IMG/VR virus record: IMGVR_UViG_3300035694_000035 | Location: 1-20,830 of that record | Direction: 5' to 3' (one strand) | DNA length: 20,830 nt | Source of the DNA: a virus | In this document: one piece after another, positions 1-8,514 of the stretch | Numbering within the stretch: the first letter of the stretch is position 1 | Layout: every line of letters begins with the position of its first letter | Made by a program: the position numbers and the translations under genes | Notes under the pieces: model-generated | What the model was told of the DNA's origin: nothing | Databases searched by the model: none | Seen by the model: only the letters and a program-made list of their open reading frames with translations

Positions 1-1455
1 GAACGCAGGCGTGGCGCTGATGCCGACCGTGACTGCACCGCTGCTCGTGGTTGCCGTGATAGGGGCCGTGCCCGTCACCGAAGTGATGCTGCCCGACGCA
101 AGACCGCACGCACCGCCTGCAGCCACTAGGTGATGAGAGCCGTCGAACTGGGCGCACTGGCCTACCGCTTGGTTCGGCATAATCAGGTTGCCGTACACGG
201 TCGCATCCGTGGAGGTGTAGGACGATGTTGATGCGCCTGAGAAGTTCAGTTTGGCAGCCTGCAACTGCGCGTAGTTGGTGGTGCCGCCGTCATAGACGGC
301 TAAACCACTTACAACGCCTGCGTCGTTGTAGTTGACTTCCAGCCACGTGTTTTTGCTGTTGAGATACAACGGCTGGGAAGCCTTCGATGCTAGCGTCATG
401 CCGTCAAACGTCCCGCCGCCGATGGTAGCCGTGCCGTTGACGTTCATAGACGTAGGCCCGAAGTTGGACGAACCCGCCCAGTAGTACCCGCCAGTGTCGA
501 TGGTGCCCTTCAGCACGTTGTTAACGTAGAAGCGATAACCCGCCGAACCGGATGCGATGTTGAACATCATGCCCGGGCTGGCCTGGTAGTCGCCTGCAAT
601 AGCCGGGAGTGCGGCGGGCAACGTCACGGTGCCGTTCGTGAACTGGAGGAAGTTGTTAAACGAAGTCTGCCCCGTGAAGGTCTTGTTACCTGCAGCAGTT
701 TGGTTCGTGGCGAGGTCCATGAAGGTCGCGGCAGACCCGTTCGGGAGGAACCCGTTGAAAGGCACCGCCTGGGTAATCATGCCCGTCGTGATGGTGCTCG
801 TGCCGTAAGGAATCACCACGTTACCGACCGCAAGCCAACCCGTGTCGGCAGCGGGTGCGGTTGGGGAAGTGCCCGTCACGCCCGTCGTGGATTGACACAC
901 GACGATGTCTGCACGGTCACGGTCAGCGACTGCGCTGCTTGCGACGTTCGTGCTCGAAACAAAGTTGACCGTTTGCGGCGTGATGTCCTGGGTCTGGACC
1001 TGACACTCGATGGTGTAGGCCGTGGACTGTCCAGACGTTCCTGGCGCGTTCAGAGGGCCGATGGCCGGGGTAGCCGAGAACAGCATGCCGTGATGGAACA
1101 GCTGCGTAGGGTCAGCCGCCAGCTGCTGCGTACCCGTTCCGAACGGGCTGAGGTCAGCCGAGTAAACGGAGTATACCGACCCGATAGTGTTCGTTGTCGA
1201 AGGAGCCACCTGCACGTAGAGGCCGCTCTGCGGAGACACCGTGAGGTTCGTGAAAATCATGCCGTTGTTGGAGCGCCCCAGGAAGTCCCAGATGAGCTGA
1301 CCGAAGCCGTACTCAGTATCCCGGCCCATGGTATTGAGCCAGCTGGAAGGGGGCTGCACGTTCATCGGCCACTGTACACGGTTCACAGCCATCGCAGGCG
1401 CAACCATAGAGAGCGCCATAGCCGCCGACAGAATGAATGCCTTAAGACGTTTCAA
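1..1455 (-). CDS. Tail fibre / adhesin-like protein with N-terminal signal peptide, 3' end cut by window
   Basis: The frame is open from a TTG at 1455 to the window edge (485 codons, no stop). The TTG is preceded by AAGGAG five bases upstream. Residues 1-23 form a textbook Sec signal peptide: a basic n-region (MKRLK), a hydrophobic core and an APAMA cleavage site. Residues 24 to about 200 contain WLNTMGRDTEYGFGQLIWDF and a run of beta-rich, Ser/Thr/Gly-rich sequence typical of fibre or adhesin proteins. Near the visible C-terminal end (about 100-165) is CAQFDGSHHLVAAGGACG followed by SGSITSVTGTAP, a motif style common in phage tail fibres. It follows the collagen-like fibre gene after 77 bases, so it probably belongs to the host-recognition cassette. 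Family and position argue for a fibre; the signal peptide argues for export, which is unusual for a virion protein. The receptor-binding tip is outside the window. Confidence 0.75.
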   Translation of the reverse strand, partial: MKRLKAFILSAAMALSMVAPAMAVNRVQWPMNVQPPSSWLNTMGRDTEYGFGQLIWDFLGRSNNGMIFTNLTVSPQSGLYVQVAPSTTNTIGSVYSVYSADLSPFGTGTQQLAADPTQLFHHGMLFSATPAIGPLNAPGTSGQSTAYTIECQVQTQDITPQTVNFVSSTNVASSAVADRDRADIVVCQSTTGVTGTSPTAPAADTGWLAVGNVVIPYGTSTITTGMITQAVPFNGFLPNGSAATFMDLATNQTAAGNKTFTGQTSFNNFLQFTNGTVTLPAALPAIAGDYQASPGMMFNIASGSAGYRFYVNNVLKGTIDTGGYYWAGSSNFGPTSMNVNGTATIGGGTFDGMTLASKASQPLYLNSKNTWLEVNYNDAGVVSGLAVYDGGTTNYAQLQAAKLNFSGASTSSYTSTDATVYGNLIMPNQAVGQCAQFDGSHHLVAAGGACGLASGSITSVTGTAPITATTSSGAVTVGISATPAF

Positions 1456-1532
1456 TTTGACTCCTTAAAAGGGAAACACGAACCCTCATACCATTCGAGA
1501 GTCCGTGCCCGAATCCCTTGGGAGTATGGCGG

Positions 1533-3122
1533 TTAAGCCACGCGAACAGCCCAAAGGGTGAGTGTACCGTTGTCGTTCAGGCCGCCACCGCCGCTCAGCG
1601 ACCAGGTTACGGACGGCTGTTGGCCGCCGATAGCCGTTCCAAGCAACTGCACGGACTGGTGCGCCACGCCGCTGCCGCCGTCCAAGCCAACGCTATGCGG
1701 TGCTTCCCAGCTGCCGTTTGCGCCCGACAGTGAGGAGTTGCCGCTGCCCGTCCAGGTGTAGAACAAGGCTTGGGCGTAGAGTTTGTAGGTGCCCGTAGGC
1801 AGAACGACAGGCAACTGCAACGAGGTGCTGCTGCCGCTCAGGCGAGTGACGTTGAAGTAGGTTGAGCCCACGCCTCCGGCAGGTCCAGCAGGACCCGTTG
1901 CGCCTGTTGGTCCCGTAGGACCCGAGGGGCCGGGGTTGCCTTGCGGACCTTGAATGCCCGCAGGACCCGTTGCGCCCGTTGCGCCTTTGGGACCTTGCGG
2001 ACCTGCAGGGCCGGGGTTGCCTTGCGGACCCGGAGGACCTTGAATGCCTTGCGGACCCGGGTCACCCTTCGGACCCGGAGGACCTTGAATGCCTTGCGGA
2101 CCCGGAGGACCCGCAGGACCGGGGGTGCCGTTATCGTTGATTTGGAACACGCCCGGGGACAGCTCATCAATGACGATGTTGGGACCTGCCAGAATCTGTA
2201 GGTCACCCGTCCGTGCGTTGACAGAGGTGACGCCAGTGTTTGTGAAGAGCGTGGTCTGGCTATCGGGCTGGGAGAGGCCGATGCCGTTGCCTGCTAGGAA
2301 GCGCAACACGCCCGTCTGCCCGCCCAACGAGGTTACGCCTTCGTTCGTGATGGTGAGGTTGCCGGCATTGTCGAACGTCGCATTGATGCCTGCGCCGCTC
2401 TCAATGGTGACTGCACCCGTGACGCCGTTGATGCTCGTGATACCGAGGTTCTTCAGAACCAGTTGGCCAGCCCCTGGCGATGAGATGCTGATTCCCGTTC
2501 CCGTCACGTTGATGGCGCCCGTGACGCCATTGATGCCCGACACCAACGCGCCCACGACCGTGTCGAACAGGGACTGCATGGACGGTAGAAGGTACTGGAT
2601 GTTAGCCGCCGTTACCGCAGGCGCACCCGGACCCACCGTGATTTGGGCGAACGGAGTGAAGCCTACCGGGGCCGCAGTCGTACCCGGAGAGTACTGATAG
2701 GTGATGCTTTCATTGACCGAGTACACCGTGCCGCCGCTGATGACGCCCGTTTCACTCTCAATGTCGCGTGGCTGCGGGTTCGTCTGCGCCTGCGCGTACT
2801 GCACGGAAATGAGGTCAACACGCGGGGTCGAACCCGTGTTAGGCGTCAGCGGGATGACCTGCGCGGGGCACGTGTCGATGACGCGCTGATTGAGGAACAA
2901 CGTCTGGCCCTGCCCGCCGATGGTGATACCCAAGGCGTTAGAGGCCGGGACGATGGTCAGCGGGCCAGTGCCGTTCCCCGGCTGGGGCATAGCACTCGTC
3001 GCACCGAGCAGGACCGTGAGAGCAGCTGCAACCAGCTGACGGTTAGCGTCAATGTCTTGGTCCAGGTCTGAGCTGAGGACCAATTCACCGTCGCCATACG
3101 TGCGGAACATTACACTAGACAC
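1533..3122 (-). CDS. Tail fibre protein with collagen-like Gly-X-Y stretch
   Basis: This is a 529-residue protein starting at GTG 3122, seven bases after AAGGAGT. Residues 1 to about 190 form a globular, probably virion-attachment, part. Residues about 196-330 carry four imperfect beta repeats of the type [14 protein letters not shown], as in many phage fibres. Residues 332-415 are 28 uninterrupted Gly-X-Y triplets rich in GPP, GPQ and GNP, expected to form a collagen-like triple helix. Residues 416-529 form a beta-rich C-terminal head ([17 protein letters not shown]), probably a receptor-binding or trimerising domain. It lies directly downstream of the baseplate wedge genes (12-base gap to the gp48-like gene), the usual place for fibres. 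The overall shape (attachment part, shaft, collagen rod, tip) is inference; the repeats are visible directly. Confidence 0.85.
   Translation of the reverse strand: MSSVMFRTYGDGELVLSSDLDQDIDANRQLVAAALTVLLGATSAMPQPGNGTGPLTIVPASNALGITIGGQGQTLFLNQRVIDTCPAQVIPLTPNTGSTPRVDLISVQYAQAQTNPQPRDIESETGVISGGTVYSVNESITYQYSPGTTAAPVGFTPFAQITVGPGAPAVTAANIQYLLPSMQSLFDTVVGALVSGINGVTGAINVTGTGISISSPGAGQLVLKNLGITSINGVTGAVTIESGAGINATFDNAGNLTITNEGVTSLGGQTGVLRFLAGNGIGLSQPDSQTTLFTNTGVTSVNARTGDLQILAGPNIVIDELSPGVFQINDNGTPGPAGPPGPQGIQGPPGPKGDPGPQGIQGPPGPQGNPGPAGPQGPKGATGATGPAGIQGPQGNPGPSGPTGPTGATGPAGPAGGVGSTYFNVTRLSGSSTSLQLPVVLPTGTYKLYAQALFYTWTGSGNSSLSGANGSWEAPHSVGLDGGSGVAHQSVQLLGTAIGGQQPSVTWSLSGGGGLNDNGTLTLWAVRVA
1878..2129 (-). 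repeat. Collagen-like Gly-X-Y coding repeat
   Basis: The stretch encodes 28 consecutive Gly-X-Y triplets of the fibre protein. At DNA level it contains near-identical units on the plus strand (ggaccttgaatgccttgcgg recurs), a possible substrate for slippage or recombination that would change shaft length. Confidence 0.85.
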
Positions 3123-3134
3123 TGATTAGACTCC

Positions 3135-3914
3135 TTACGATACACGGTTGTCGGCATAGACAGGTTGAAATCCGGTTGCTTTGATGCTGTTCACCAGAGC
3201 GCCCACGCTGGGCGTCAGCGGGCCAGGCAGCACTCGAATGACGGGGTTAAGCAACATGGTGCCCCCGCCAGTTTCACGGCTAACATGCGACCGTCCCAGG
3301 AAGAAGCCTGACTGGGTCAAGCCGCCATAGCTGAAGAGGACGCAGAATTGGCCGCTAGTGAGACCCACCTTGGCCGCCATCTTAGGGTTGCTCTGAATGT
3401 CGAAGCACACCACGGTAGGCAGTTCAGGAACGTCCTGGGGCCGTCCGTCAAGGGCGCCATAGCTGTCGATGCCGCCTGCAGAGTCAGCGCCCAGCAACTG
3501 CGCGTTGAGCGCCTCAGACGCCTGGTAGAAGTCGTTGAGGTAGGACTGCACGCGGGTCTGGATAGCGTAGAGCGTATTCCGTCCGGCAATGACCGCCTGT
3601 TGAATGCGAAGCGCATAGCTGGCGTCCGTTTCAGCCTGAAAGTTGCCGTTGACTAACACCGTACCACGCGGGAACCCGCCTGGGCCGAAGAAGTCATTGG
3701 CGATGGCTTCTAGGTTTGTGTCGGTTGCAGTCAACAGCCGTTTTTGCAGACCAACATAGTCAATCTGCTCCTTCGAGGTCTGCAACGGCACCGCAAGGCT
3801 GTTCATCAGCGCGTAGGTATTGCCTCCCGGCTTCAGAGCACCGTCTGAGAACCACGATTGGGGCAACAGCTTCGTGATGCGACTGGTGAAGTCGGCAAGG
3901 TCATAGAAGGCCAT
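3135..3914 (-). CDS. Baseplate wedge protein, Mu gp48-like / tail protein I-like
   Basis: This 259-residue protein begins MAFYDLADFTSRITKLLPQS. Features of the Mu gp48-like family seen here are an N-terminal helical part with a 'LLPQSWF' start, a central 'ETDASYALRIQQAVIAGRNTLYAIQTRV' helix, and a C-terminal beta part ending GPLTPSVGALVNSIKATGFQPVYA. Family members link the J-like wedge to the tail fibre. The ATG overlaps the stop of the J-like gene (TAATG), implying translational coupling, and the next gene is a fibre, the classical J-I-fibre order. Assignment rests on position plus sequence style; I cannot run a profile search. Confidence 0.7.
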   Translation of the reverse strand: MAFYDLADFTSRITKLLPQSWFSDGALKPGGNTYALMNSLAVPLQTSKEQIDYVGLQKRLLTATDTNLEAIANDFFGPGGFPRGTVLVNGNFQAETDASYALRIQQAVIAGRNTLYAIQTRVQSYLNDFYQASEALNAQLLGADSAGGIDSYGALDGRPQDVPELPTVVCFDIQSNPKMAAKVGLTSGQFCVLFSYGGLTQSGFFLGRSHVSRETGGGTMLLNPVIRVLPGPLTPSVGALVNSIKATGFQPVYADNRVS

Positions 3915-5038
3915 TAGGAGAAGGTCACCGTTCCAACTTGGGCCAACTGCGTTTGCGTGATGGTTACATCAGCCGCCACGCCGTTCAGCGTCAAGCCTGA
4001 GTACGAGAACACGCCCGGGACATTCTGAATGACGTTGCCAATGTTGACGTAGTGGCAGGTGTTTCCAACACCGAGCGTGTTGATATACGTCTTCAATGCG
4101 GCCGCTACGGCAGCCTGCACCGCCGAGAGCGAACCTGTGGTTGACGTGGAAATGCTGACGGATACGTTCACCGCTACGTTGGTTGGCTTCTGTACTTCAA
4201 ACTGAGCGCCTGCGGCACGGACCTTCTCAACCGCACTCTGGACAGCGCCCGTCACCGATGTGCTAGCGTTGCCCGTGCCGTCGTCCACGACAACGGTGAA
4301 CCCGGAGGGGAAGGCCGTTCCGTCAAAGTGCTTGTACTCAATAATCTGATACGTCAGGTTCGGCTGCACGCCCGTGATGGCCGATGCGACAGCCGCCCAG
4401 TCAGCGGAGGCCAGTGACTGGATGTAGTCAATAAAGCGAATCTTGAGGGCCGCATCCGTTTCCTGGTCCTCGCCATTGACGAAGTTGGAGGCGTTCGTTA
4501 CGGAGTTGACGCCTTGGAAACCGGACACGATTTGGGAAATGGTGCCTTGCGCCACTTTGCCCGATGCGCCCGTCAGAACCGCCTGGACACGAACCTGGAT
4601 GGAATTCACGCCGGGAGGGAAGTAGTACACCTGCCGAACGGGGTCCCAGCTGTTGAGGCCCGTCGTATCCGCAATGAGCGTGAACTGAATTTGCGATACC
4701 GGGGTCTGCACGGTGCCGCCTAGATTGACCAGCAACTCGTTGGTCGTGATTTGACGCGTCAACGTCACCAGGCCGCTGGAGGAGACAGCCGGGAGGCGTT
4801 TCATACCCCAGTCCGCAACGTACGAGTCAACGTCAACGCCCTTGGAGCTGCCTAGACGGTTCGTGTTGTAAACGTGCGCAATCATCTGCTGCAGGATGAG
4901 CGTGTTGGCTGCAACCGCCTGGATGAAGGCAAGGGCTACAGAACCCGAACGGAGGTTGTTGACCTTCGCAGTACTGTTCGACAACTGCGTCGTCATAGCG
5001 TTGACGTACGTGTTGAAACTGTTTAGAGTAAGCGGCAA
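3914..5038 (-). CDS. Baseplate J-like wedge protein (Mu gp47 family)
   Basis: This is a 374-residue protein. The start is TTG at 5038, immediately after the TAA of the gp25/W-like gene, with GAGG eight bases upstream. Family-typical features are the N-terminal helices (NNLRSGSVALAFIQAVAANT), a TATG-like 'RLGSSKGVDVDSYVADWGM' segment, the central beta domain with 'GASGKVAQGTISQIVSGFQG' and 'NGEDQETDAALKIRF', and C-terminal 'VAAALKTYINTLGVGNTCHYVNIGNVIQNVPGV'. In contractile tails the J protein forms the baseplate wedge together with the W/gp25-like protein encoded just before it. The gene order W, J, I supports the call. Confidence 0.9.
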   Translation of the reverse strand: MPLTLNSFNTYVNAMTTQLSNSTAKVNNLRSGSVALAFIQAVAANTLILQQMIAHVYNTNRLGSSKGVDVDSYVADWGMKRLPAVSSSGLVTLTRQITTNELLVNLGGTVQTPVSQIQFTLIADTTGLNSWDPVRQVYYFPPGVNSIQVRVQAVLTGASGKVAQGTISQIVSGFQGVNSVTNASNFVNGEDQETDAALKIRFIDYIQSLASADWAAVASAITGVQPNLTYQIIEYKHFDGTAFPSGFTVVVDDGTGNASTSVTGAVQSAVEKVRAAGAQFEVQKPTNVAVNVSVSISTSTTGSLSAVQAAVAAALKTYINTLGVGNTCHYVNIGNVIQNVPGVFSYSGLTLNGVAADVTITQTQLAQVGTVTFS

Positions 5039-5446
5039 TTAACTGACCTCAAGCTGCGGAATCAACACGACAGAGCCATCCGCCAACGGGATGGTTGCGT
5101 TGATTATGATGACGTTCTTGTTCTGCTCGACATCGATGGTTGGGACGTTTACCGCCGAGGGCGGCACTTCCTTAGCAACCTGGTCTGCAAGGCGTTTTTG
5201 AATGGCCTGCACGACTTCGCCATTGGCGAGGGTATCCACGTAACTGCGGACGTTCCCGCCGTAGGTGCGGTCAAAGATGTATTCAGCAGGCGTAGGCTTT
5301 ACGGCGGAACCCGGGGCCACATAGGCGTTGGTGAGCATACGTCGAACAACGCGCTCAGATACCTCATCAGTCTTGTCAACTGTAAGGAAGTCGCCAGTCT
5401 CATCAAGGGAAATATCCCCTCCCCAAGGTAACGAGAGGTCCGCCAT
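5039..5446 (-). CDS. Baseplate wedge protein, gp25/gpW-like (Mu gp46 family)
   Basis: This 135-residue protein is the usual length for the gp25/W-like family. The N-terminus MADLSLPWGGDISLDETGDF, then ERVVRRMLTNAYVAPG and 'YGGNVRSYVD', match the helical then beta layout of these sheath-initiating wedge proteins. The C-terminus is a beta pair (NVIIINATIPLADGSVVLIP). The ATG at 5446 follows AAGAAGGG by a few bases. Its stop abuts the TTG of the J-like gene, and the spike gene lies 43 bases upstream. The protein is expected to sit at the base of the sheath. Confidence 0.82.
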   Translation of the reverse strand: MADLSLPWGGDISLDETGDFLTVDKTDEVSERVVRRMLTNAYVAPGSAVKPTPAEYIFDRTYGGNVRSYVDTLANGEVVQAIQKRLADQVAKEVPPSAVNVPTIDVEQNKNVIIINATIPLADGSVVLIPQLEVS

Positions 5447-5489
5447 GGTTTCCCTTCTTCTTTCGATGGCGGAGGTTCAGTTACCTTGG

Positions 5490-6413
5490 TTACTTGATTT
5501 TTACTACAGATGAGCCTGACGGAATCGGGACATCAACGAGCGAAGCCAATTGGGCCAGAACTGCACCCGCGTTCGGTACACCCGCCGCCACCATAGCGGT
5601 CGCAAACTTCGTGAGGTCATCCAAGCGTTTGCTCTTCAGGTCATTCTCGAATTGCGTGAGGTGCGACTTGTTGAGTGCAGCGTGGGTGCTGTCGAGGTTC
5701 GCCACAATGTCGCCCAGACCCACATTCGGGGCAATATGGCTAATCTCACTCGTGGCGTCTGACGCCAGGGTCTTGAGGCCGCCAGCCGTTACATGGCTAA
5801 TTGCGCGTCCCACGTCATCGTACAGAGTGTAGTGACCGCCAGCCGATAGATGCTTAAGGAGCTTGTTAGCATCATCCATAAGAATGACGTGACCGCCAGC
5901 CGAGAGGTGCTTGACGACCTTGTTGATGTCGTCTTGAATTATGTTATGGCCGCCAGAAGTGCCGTGGGTCGTGTAGGCTGCACCTTGTACGTGCGCCCCG
6001 CCCTTCCCGTCACCGGGAGTAGGGCCGTCATCAGTCGTGGTATGGCTTGAGCCGTTCTTATCCTTCCAGCCGTTCGTCTTGCCGTCCGTGAACGGTGGCG
6101 TCTCAACATCGTTGAATAGGAAGATGGCGCCCAGCGGCAGAATATTGTGCATGTCGATGAAGAACAGCACGGCCTGACCGTTCTGCGGTGGGACAAACTG
6201 GGCCCCGTAGCCTGGCCCGTTCTGCGGTGTGCCAATCTGCACCCACCCCGTTTCAATGGGGTTGCCGCCCTTATCGGGGAACAAGGGCAGTGTGAATTTG
6301 CCGAGGTGGCGCGTGGCGTCGTAGGCCGTCAACTCACCGACAGTGCAAGACAGCGTGCGAGGTGCAGCGTCTGCGTGTGCACGCATAGCTGCGAAGAAGT
6401 CCATGTAAGACAT
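5490..6413 (-). CDS. Baseplate spike protein, gpV/Mu gp45-like, with repeat beta-helix
   Basis: This is a 307-residue protein. Residues about 20-110 look like the OB-fold of central spike proteins (GKFTLPLFPDKGGNPIETGW, 'PPQNGQAVLFFIDMHNILPLGAIF'). Residues about 151-228 contain four units of 19-20 residues with consensus S/T-AGGH-x-x-x-L-x-DD-x-x-K, expected to form the trimeric beta-helix needle. About 80 further residues (240-307) form a helical extension rather than the short His-rich iron-binding tip of the P2/phi92 type. The ATG overlaps the hub gene's TGA (TGATG). It lies between hub and gp25-like genes, the standard position. The family call is firm in style; the function of the C-terminal extension is unknown. 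Confidence 0.82.
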   Translation of the reverse strand: MSYMDFFAAMRAHADAAPRTLSCTVGELTAYDATRHLGKFTLPLFPDKGGNPIETGWVQIGTPQNGPGYGAQFVPPQNGQAVLFFIDMHNILPLGAIFLFNDVETPPFTDGKTNGWKDKNGSSHTTTDDGPTPGDGKGGAHVQGAAYTTHGTSGGHNIIQDDINKVVKHLSAGGHVILMDDANKLLKHLSAGGHYTLYDDVGRAISHVTAGGLKTLASDATSEISHIAPNVGLGDIVANLDSTHAALNKSHLTQFENDLKSKRLDDLTKFATAMVAAGVPNAGAVLAQLASLVDVPIPSGSSVVKIK

Positions 6414-7594
6414 CAGTCGTTCGCCAACCCTCCGGTATTTTGCGGCAGCACGTGATTCACCGCCAGAATGTTAATTTTGAGACCACCCTCAACGCTCCAG
6501 TGCCAGGACACGCGCCGGGGATGATACGTCTGGTTATGGGAGCCTTGCGACGCACCCGTCAGCTTGAACAGAAACTCAGGACCGTTCTGGGCCAGGAACG
6601 CGACATCAGCCTGGGTGGGGCTGAACTCTACTTCCAGGATGAACTCGTGACGGCTCAACTCCTCTTGAATCTGCTGCGCCTTGAGTATGCAGGCATCCTT
6701 CGACAGTCCCGGCCAGCTGAACACGTACTCCTCCGTGTCCGTATCTGCAGGCTGGGCACCTGAGATTGACGCGCTCTGTTTTCCCGATGGCGTCTTGGCC
6801 TGCGAGGGCGATTGAGTAGTAGGTACATCCAGGGTCTGCCCGTTCAGCAGGTAGGCGTACTTCTGATTGAAGTCAGTGGTGTGCTTTGCCTTGTTGTGGA
6901 GAAGGTAAGACGTAACTTTAACGTGGATGTTATGGGCGTGCAGCGCGGAGTGCTTCACCTTACATTCCAACAGGTCGCCTTTGCCTTGGCTCTTCACCAT
7001 AGTAGGTAGATTGGCGCTGGTAGTGCCCGGAGGACCGACAATGACTGTCTGGCCCACAACTCTTGTCTTCCAACCCACGCCGTTTGCCAAGGCGTTGATG
7101 TAGTCCATGCGCTTCATCACTGTGGACATCGAAGCGTAGTCGTCAGCGAGAACCTTGCCCACGTCAACGCCTGCATGCCCGACTTGCGCTGTCAACCCGA
7201 CATCCGTGATGACCTTCCTGATGACGTCGCCTACGTCCACGTTTTGGTCAGCCTTGATGGTCATCTTCTTGTCGATGAGCAGCGCAAGGATACCACGCGT
7301 GGTCATGTCGATGGTATCAGCCTTGTAGTCGGTGTTGATTTCATCCAGGTACGAATACAGCACCTGATTCGGCAGGAGCGTCTTGCCGACTTCGCCAGCC
7401 TTAATGATGACCGGGATATACTTGCCCTGCTGCGACATCGCACCGTAGTCTGGAGAGCCGTCGCAAGGGGTGATGAGGGTTGCAGTGTCCGCATTGCCGT
7501 AGGCCGTCTGCTCAACTGTGATTTCAGACGTAGGCACGAAGTTGCCGCCCAGGTACGCTGCAAGGCGTGGGAAGAAGGCACCCGACTTAGACAT
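6413..7594 (-). CDS. Baseplate hub protein, gpD/Mu gp44-like
   Basis: This 393-residue protein is the usual length for gp27/gpD-type hubs. The N-terminal beta barrel segment has 'SYLDEINTDYKADTIDMTTRG', which resembles the signature of these proteins where the first barrel domain gives way to a helical subdomain (DKKMTIKADQNVDVGDVIRKVI). 'MDYINALANGVGWKTRVVGQTVIVG' follows, then a second barrel. The C-terminal half has a disordered insert rich in Ser, Thr, Gln and Pro (about 250-290), then 'QIQEELSRHEFILEVEF'. The start codon overlaps the preceding stop (TAATG). It is encoded directly before the spike that it would hold. The partners are the trimeric spike and the tube-initiating protein. Confidence 0.8.
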   Translation of the reverse strand: MSKSGAFFPRLAAYLGGNFVPTSEITVEQTAYGNADTATLITPCDGSPDYGAMSQQGKYIPVIIKAGEVGKTLLPNQVLYSYLDEINTDYKADTIDMTTRGILALLIDKKMTIKADQNVDVGDVIRKVITDVGLTAQVGHAGVDVGKVLADDYASMSTVMKRMDYINALANGVGWKTRVVGQTVIVGPPGTTSANLPTMVKSQGKGDLLECKVKHSALHAHNIHVKVTSYLLHNKAKHTTDFNQKYAYLLNGQTLDVPTTQSPSQAKTPSGKQSASISGAQPADTDTEEYVFSWPGLSKDACILKAQQIQEELSRHEFILEVEFSPTQADVAFLAQNGPEFLFKLTGASQGSHNQTYHPRRVSWHWSVEGGLKINILAVNHVLPQNTGGLAND

Positions 7595-8514
7595 TAGCTG
7601 AATACCGGAGGAAGGTGGATATCCGTAGGCGTGTTGATGAAGAAGTCCTCCAGGTTATTGGCGGTCGCAATGGAAGGCGCAACGTCCGTTGGGTCTACCT
7701 CAGGGTAGTAGATTGAAGCCAAGTCGAACAGGTTGCCCATGTACTGCGGAATGGTGCGAACGTAGGGGCCTGCGCCCGCAAGCTGGGCCAGGTTCTGACG
7801 CATCAACCCGTAGTTGCCGAGGGCCTGGAGAGAGGCGTTCAACTTCGCCATATCTGCTTCCAGCACGGCAGTGCTCATCAGCGGATTGACGTAGGAATCC
7901 AGCTCAGAGAGGAGCGTGTCCAACGAACCCAGCACGGTCAAGAGGTTGACCAGGGGCTGCACGTTTAACGGAAAAAACTCAGACAGCAGGGTGTCCACCT
8001 GCGTTGCAGCGTCAATGCAGACCAGAGGAAACTCAGCATCAGCCGCCGCAGCCGCCTGGATAGCCGCTTGACCGTTTGAATAGAACTGCTGTACACCTAC
8101 ATCAAAGGGTACAATATAATCTTGAGCGTATACAGCGCCATTGCGGTTCTCCAGAACCACAAGCTCAATCTCGTACTGAAGCTCAAATTGTCCTCCTGCC
8201 GGGGTAGCCTTGAAGCGTTTGATGATGCAGTTGTACTGCAAGGGTCCGTAGACCCATAAAACTTCTTGCTGGGCCGTACAAAGGCGGTCAAGCTGTTCTG
8301 CACGGCTGAGGGCGTTCGCCCCAAACAACGTGGCGTTCCAGGTTGTAGGCAGCGGGAACGCGCCTTGGGTGTGGACCTTGACGACGGGGGCACCGCTCTC
8401 AGAAATGAGTTTGTGCTCGGCCATCATCAACTCGTGGCCAATATCAAACTTCTCCGGCACCTCAAACTTCGTGAGGACGATGTTGCCGAGGCTGAATGTT
8501 AGCCGTTGTGCCAT
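7594..8514 (-). CDS. Tape-measure-proximal tail/baseplate protein
   Basis: This is a 306-residue protein encoded between tape measure and hub, overlapping both by TAATG junctions. In Mu-like and many other myophages this slot encodes the 'DNA circulation' or hub-adaptor protein. The N-terminal 110 residues (GAPVVKVHTQGAFPLP, 'ALSRAEQLDRLCTAQQEVLWVYG', 'IIKRFKATPAGGQFELQYEIEL') resemble the beta domain of proteins that cap the tail tube end. The C-terminal 150 residues are mainly helical (VDTLLSEFFPLNVQPLVNLL). I cannot assign a named family with certainty; position and the N-terminal style carry the call. Confidence 0.6.
   Translation of the reverse strand: MAQRLTFSLGNIVLTKFEVPEKFDIGHELMMAEHKLISESGAPVVKVHTQGAFPLPTTWNATLFGANALSRAEQLDRLCTAQQEVLWVYGPLQYNCIIKRFKATPAGGQFELQYEIELVVLENRNGAVYAQDYIVPFDVGVQQFYSNGQAAIQAAAAADAEFPLVCIDAATQVDTLLSEFFPLNVQPLVNLLTVLGSLDTLLSELDSYVNPLMSTAVLEADMAKLNASLQALGNYGLMRQNLAQLAGAGPYVRTIPQYMGNLFDLASIYYPEVDPTDVAPSIATANNLEDFFINTPTDIHLPPVFS

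Noticed and set aside
1456-1532. Terminator or promoter in the gap between the two fibre genes
   Set aside because: No stem with a T-run and no convincing -35/-10 pair; only the Shine-Dalgarno of the downstream gene is seen.
700-1536. 278-codon plus-strand open frame
   Set aside because: Arg-rich and without family features; it lies opposite the signal-peptide fibre gene, whose translation is coherent.
1878-2129. CRISPR-like or tandem-repeat array
   Set aside because: The period follows Gly-X-Y codons of the fibre protein, with no constant repeat/spacer structure.
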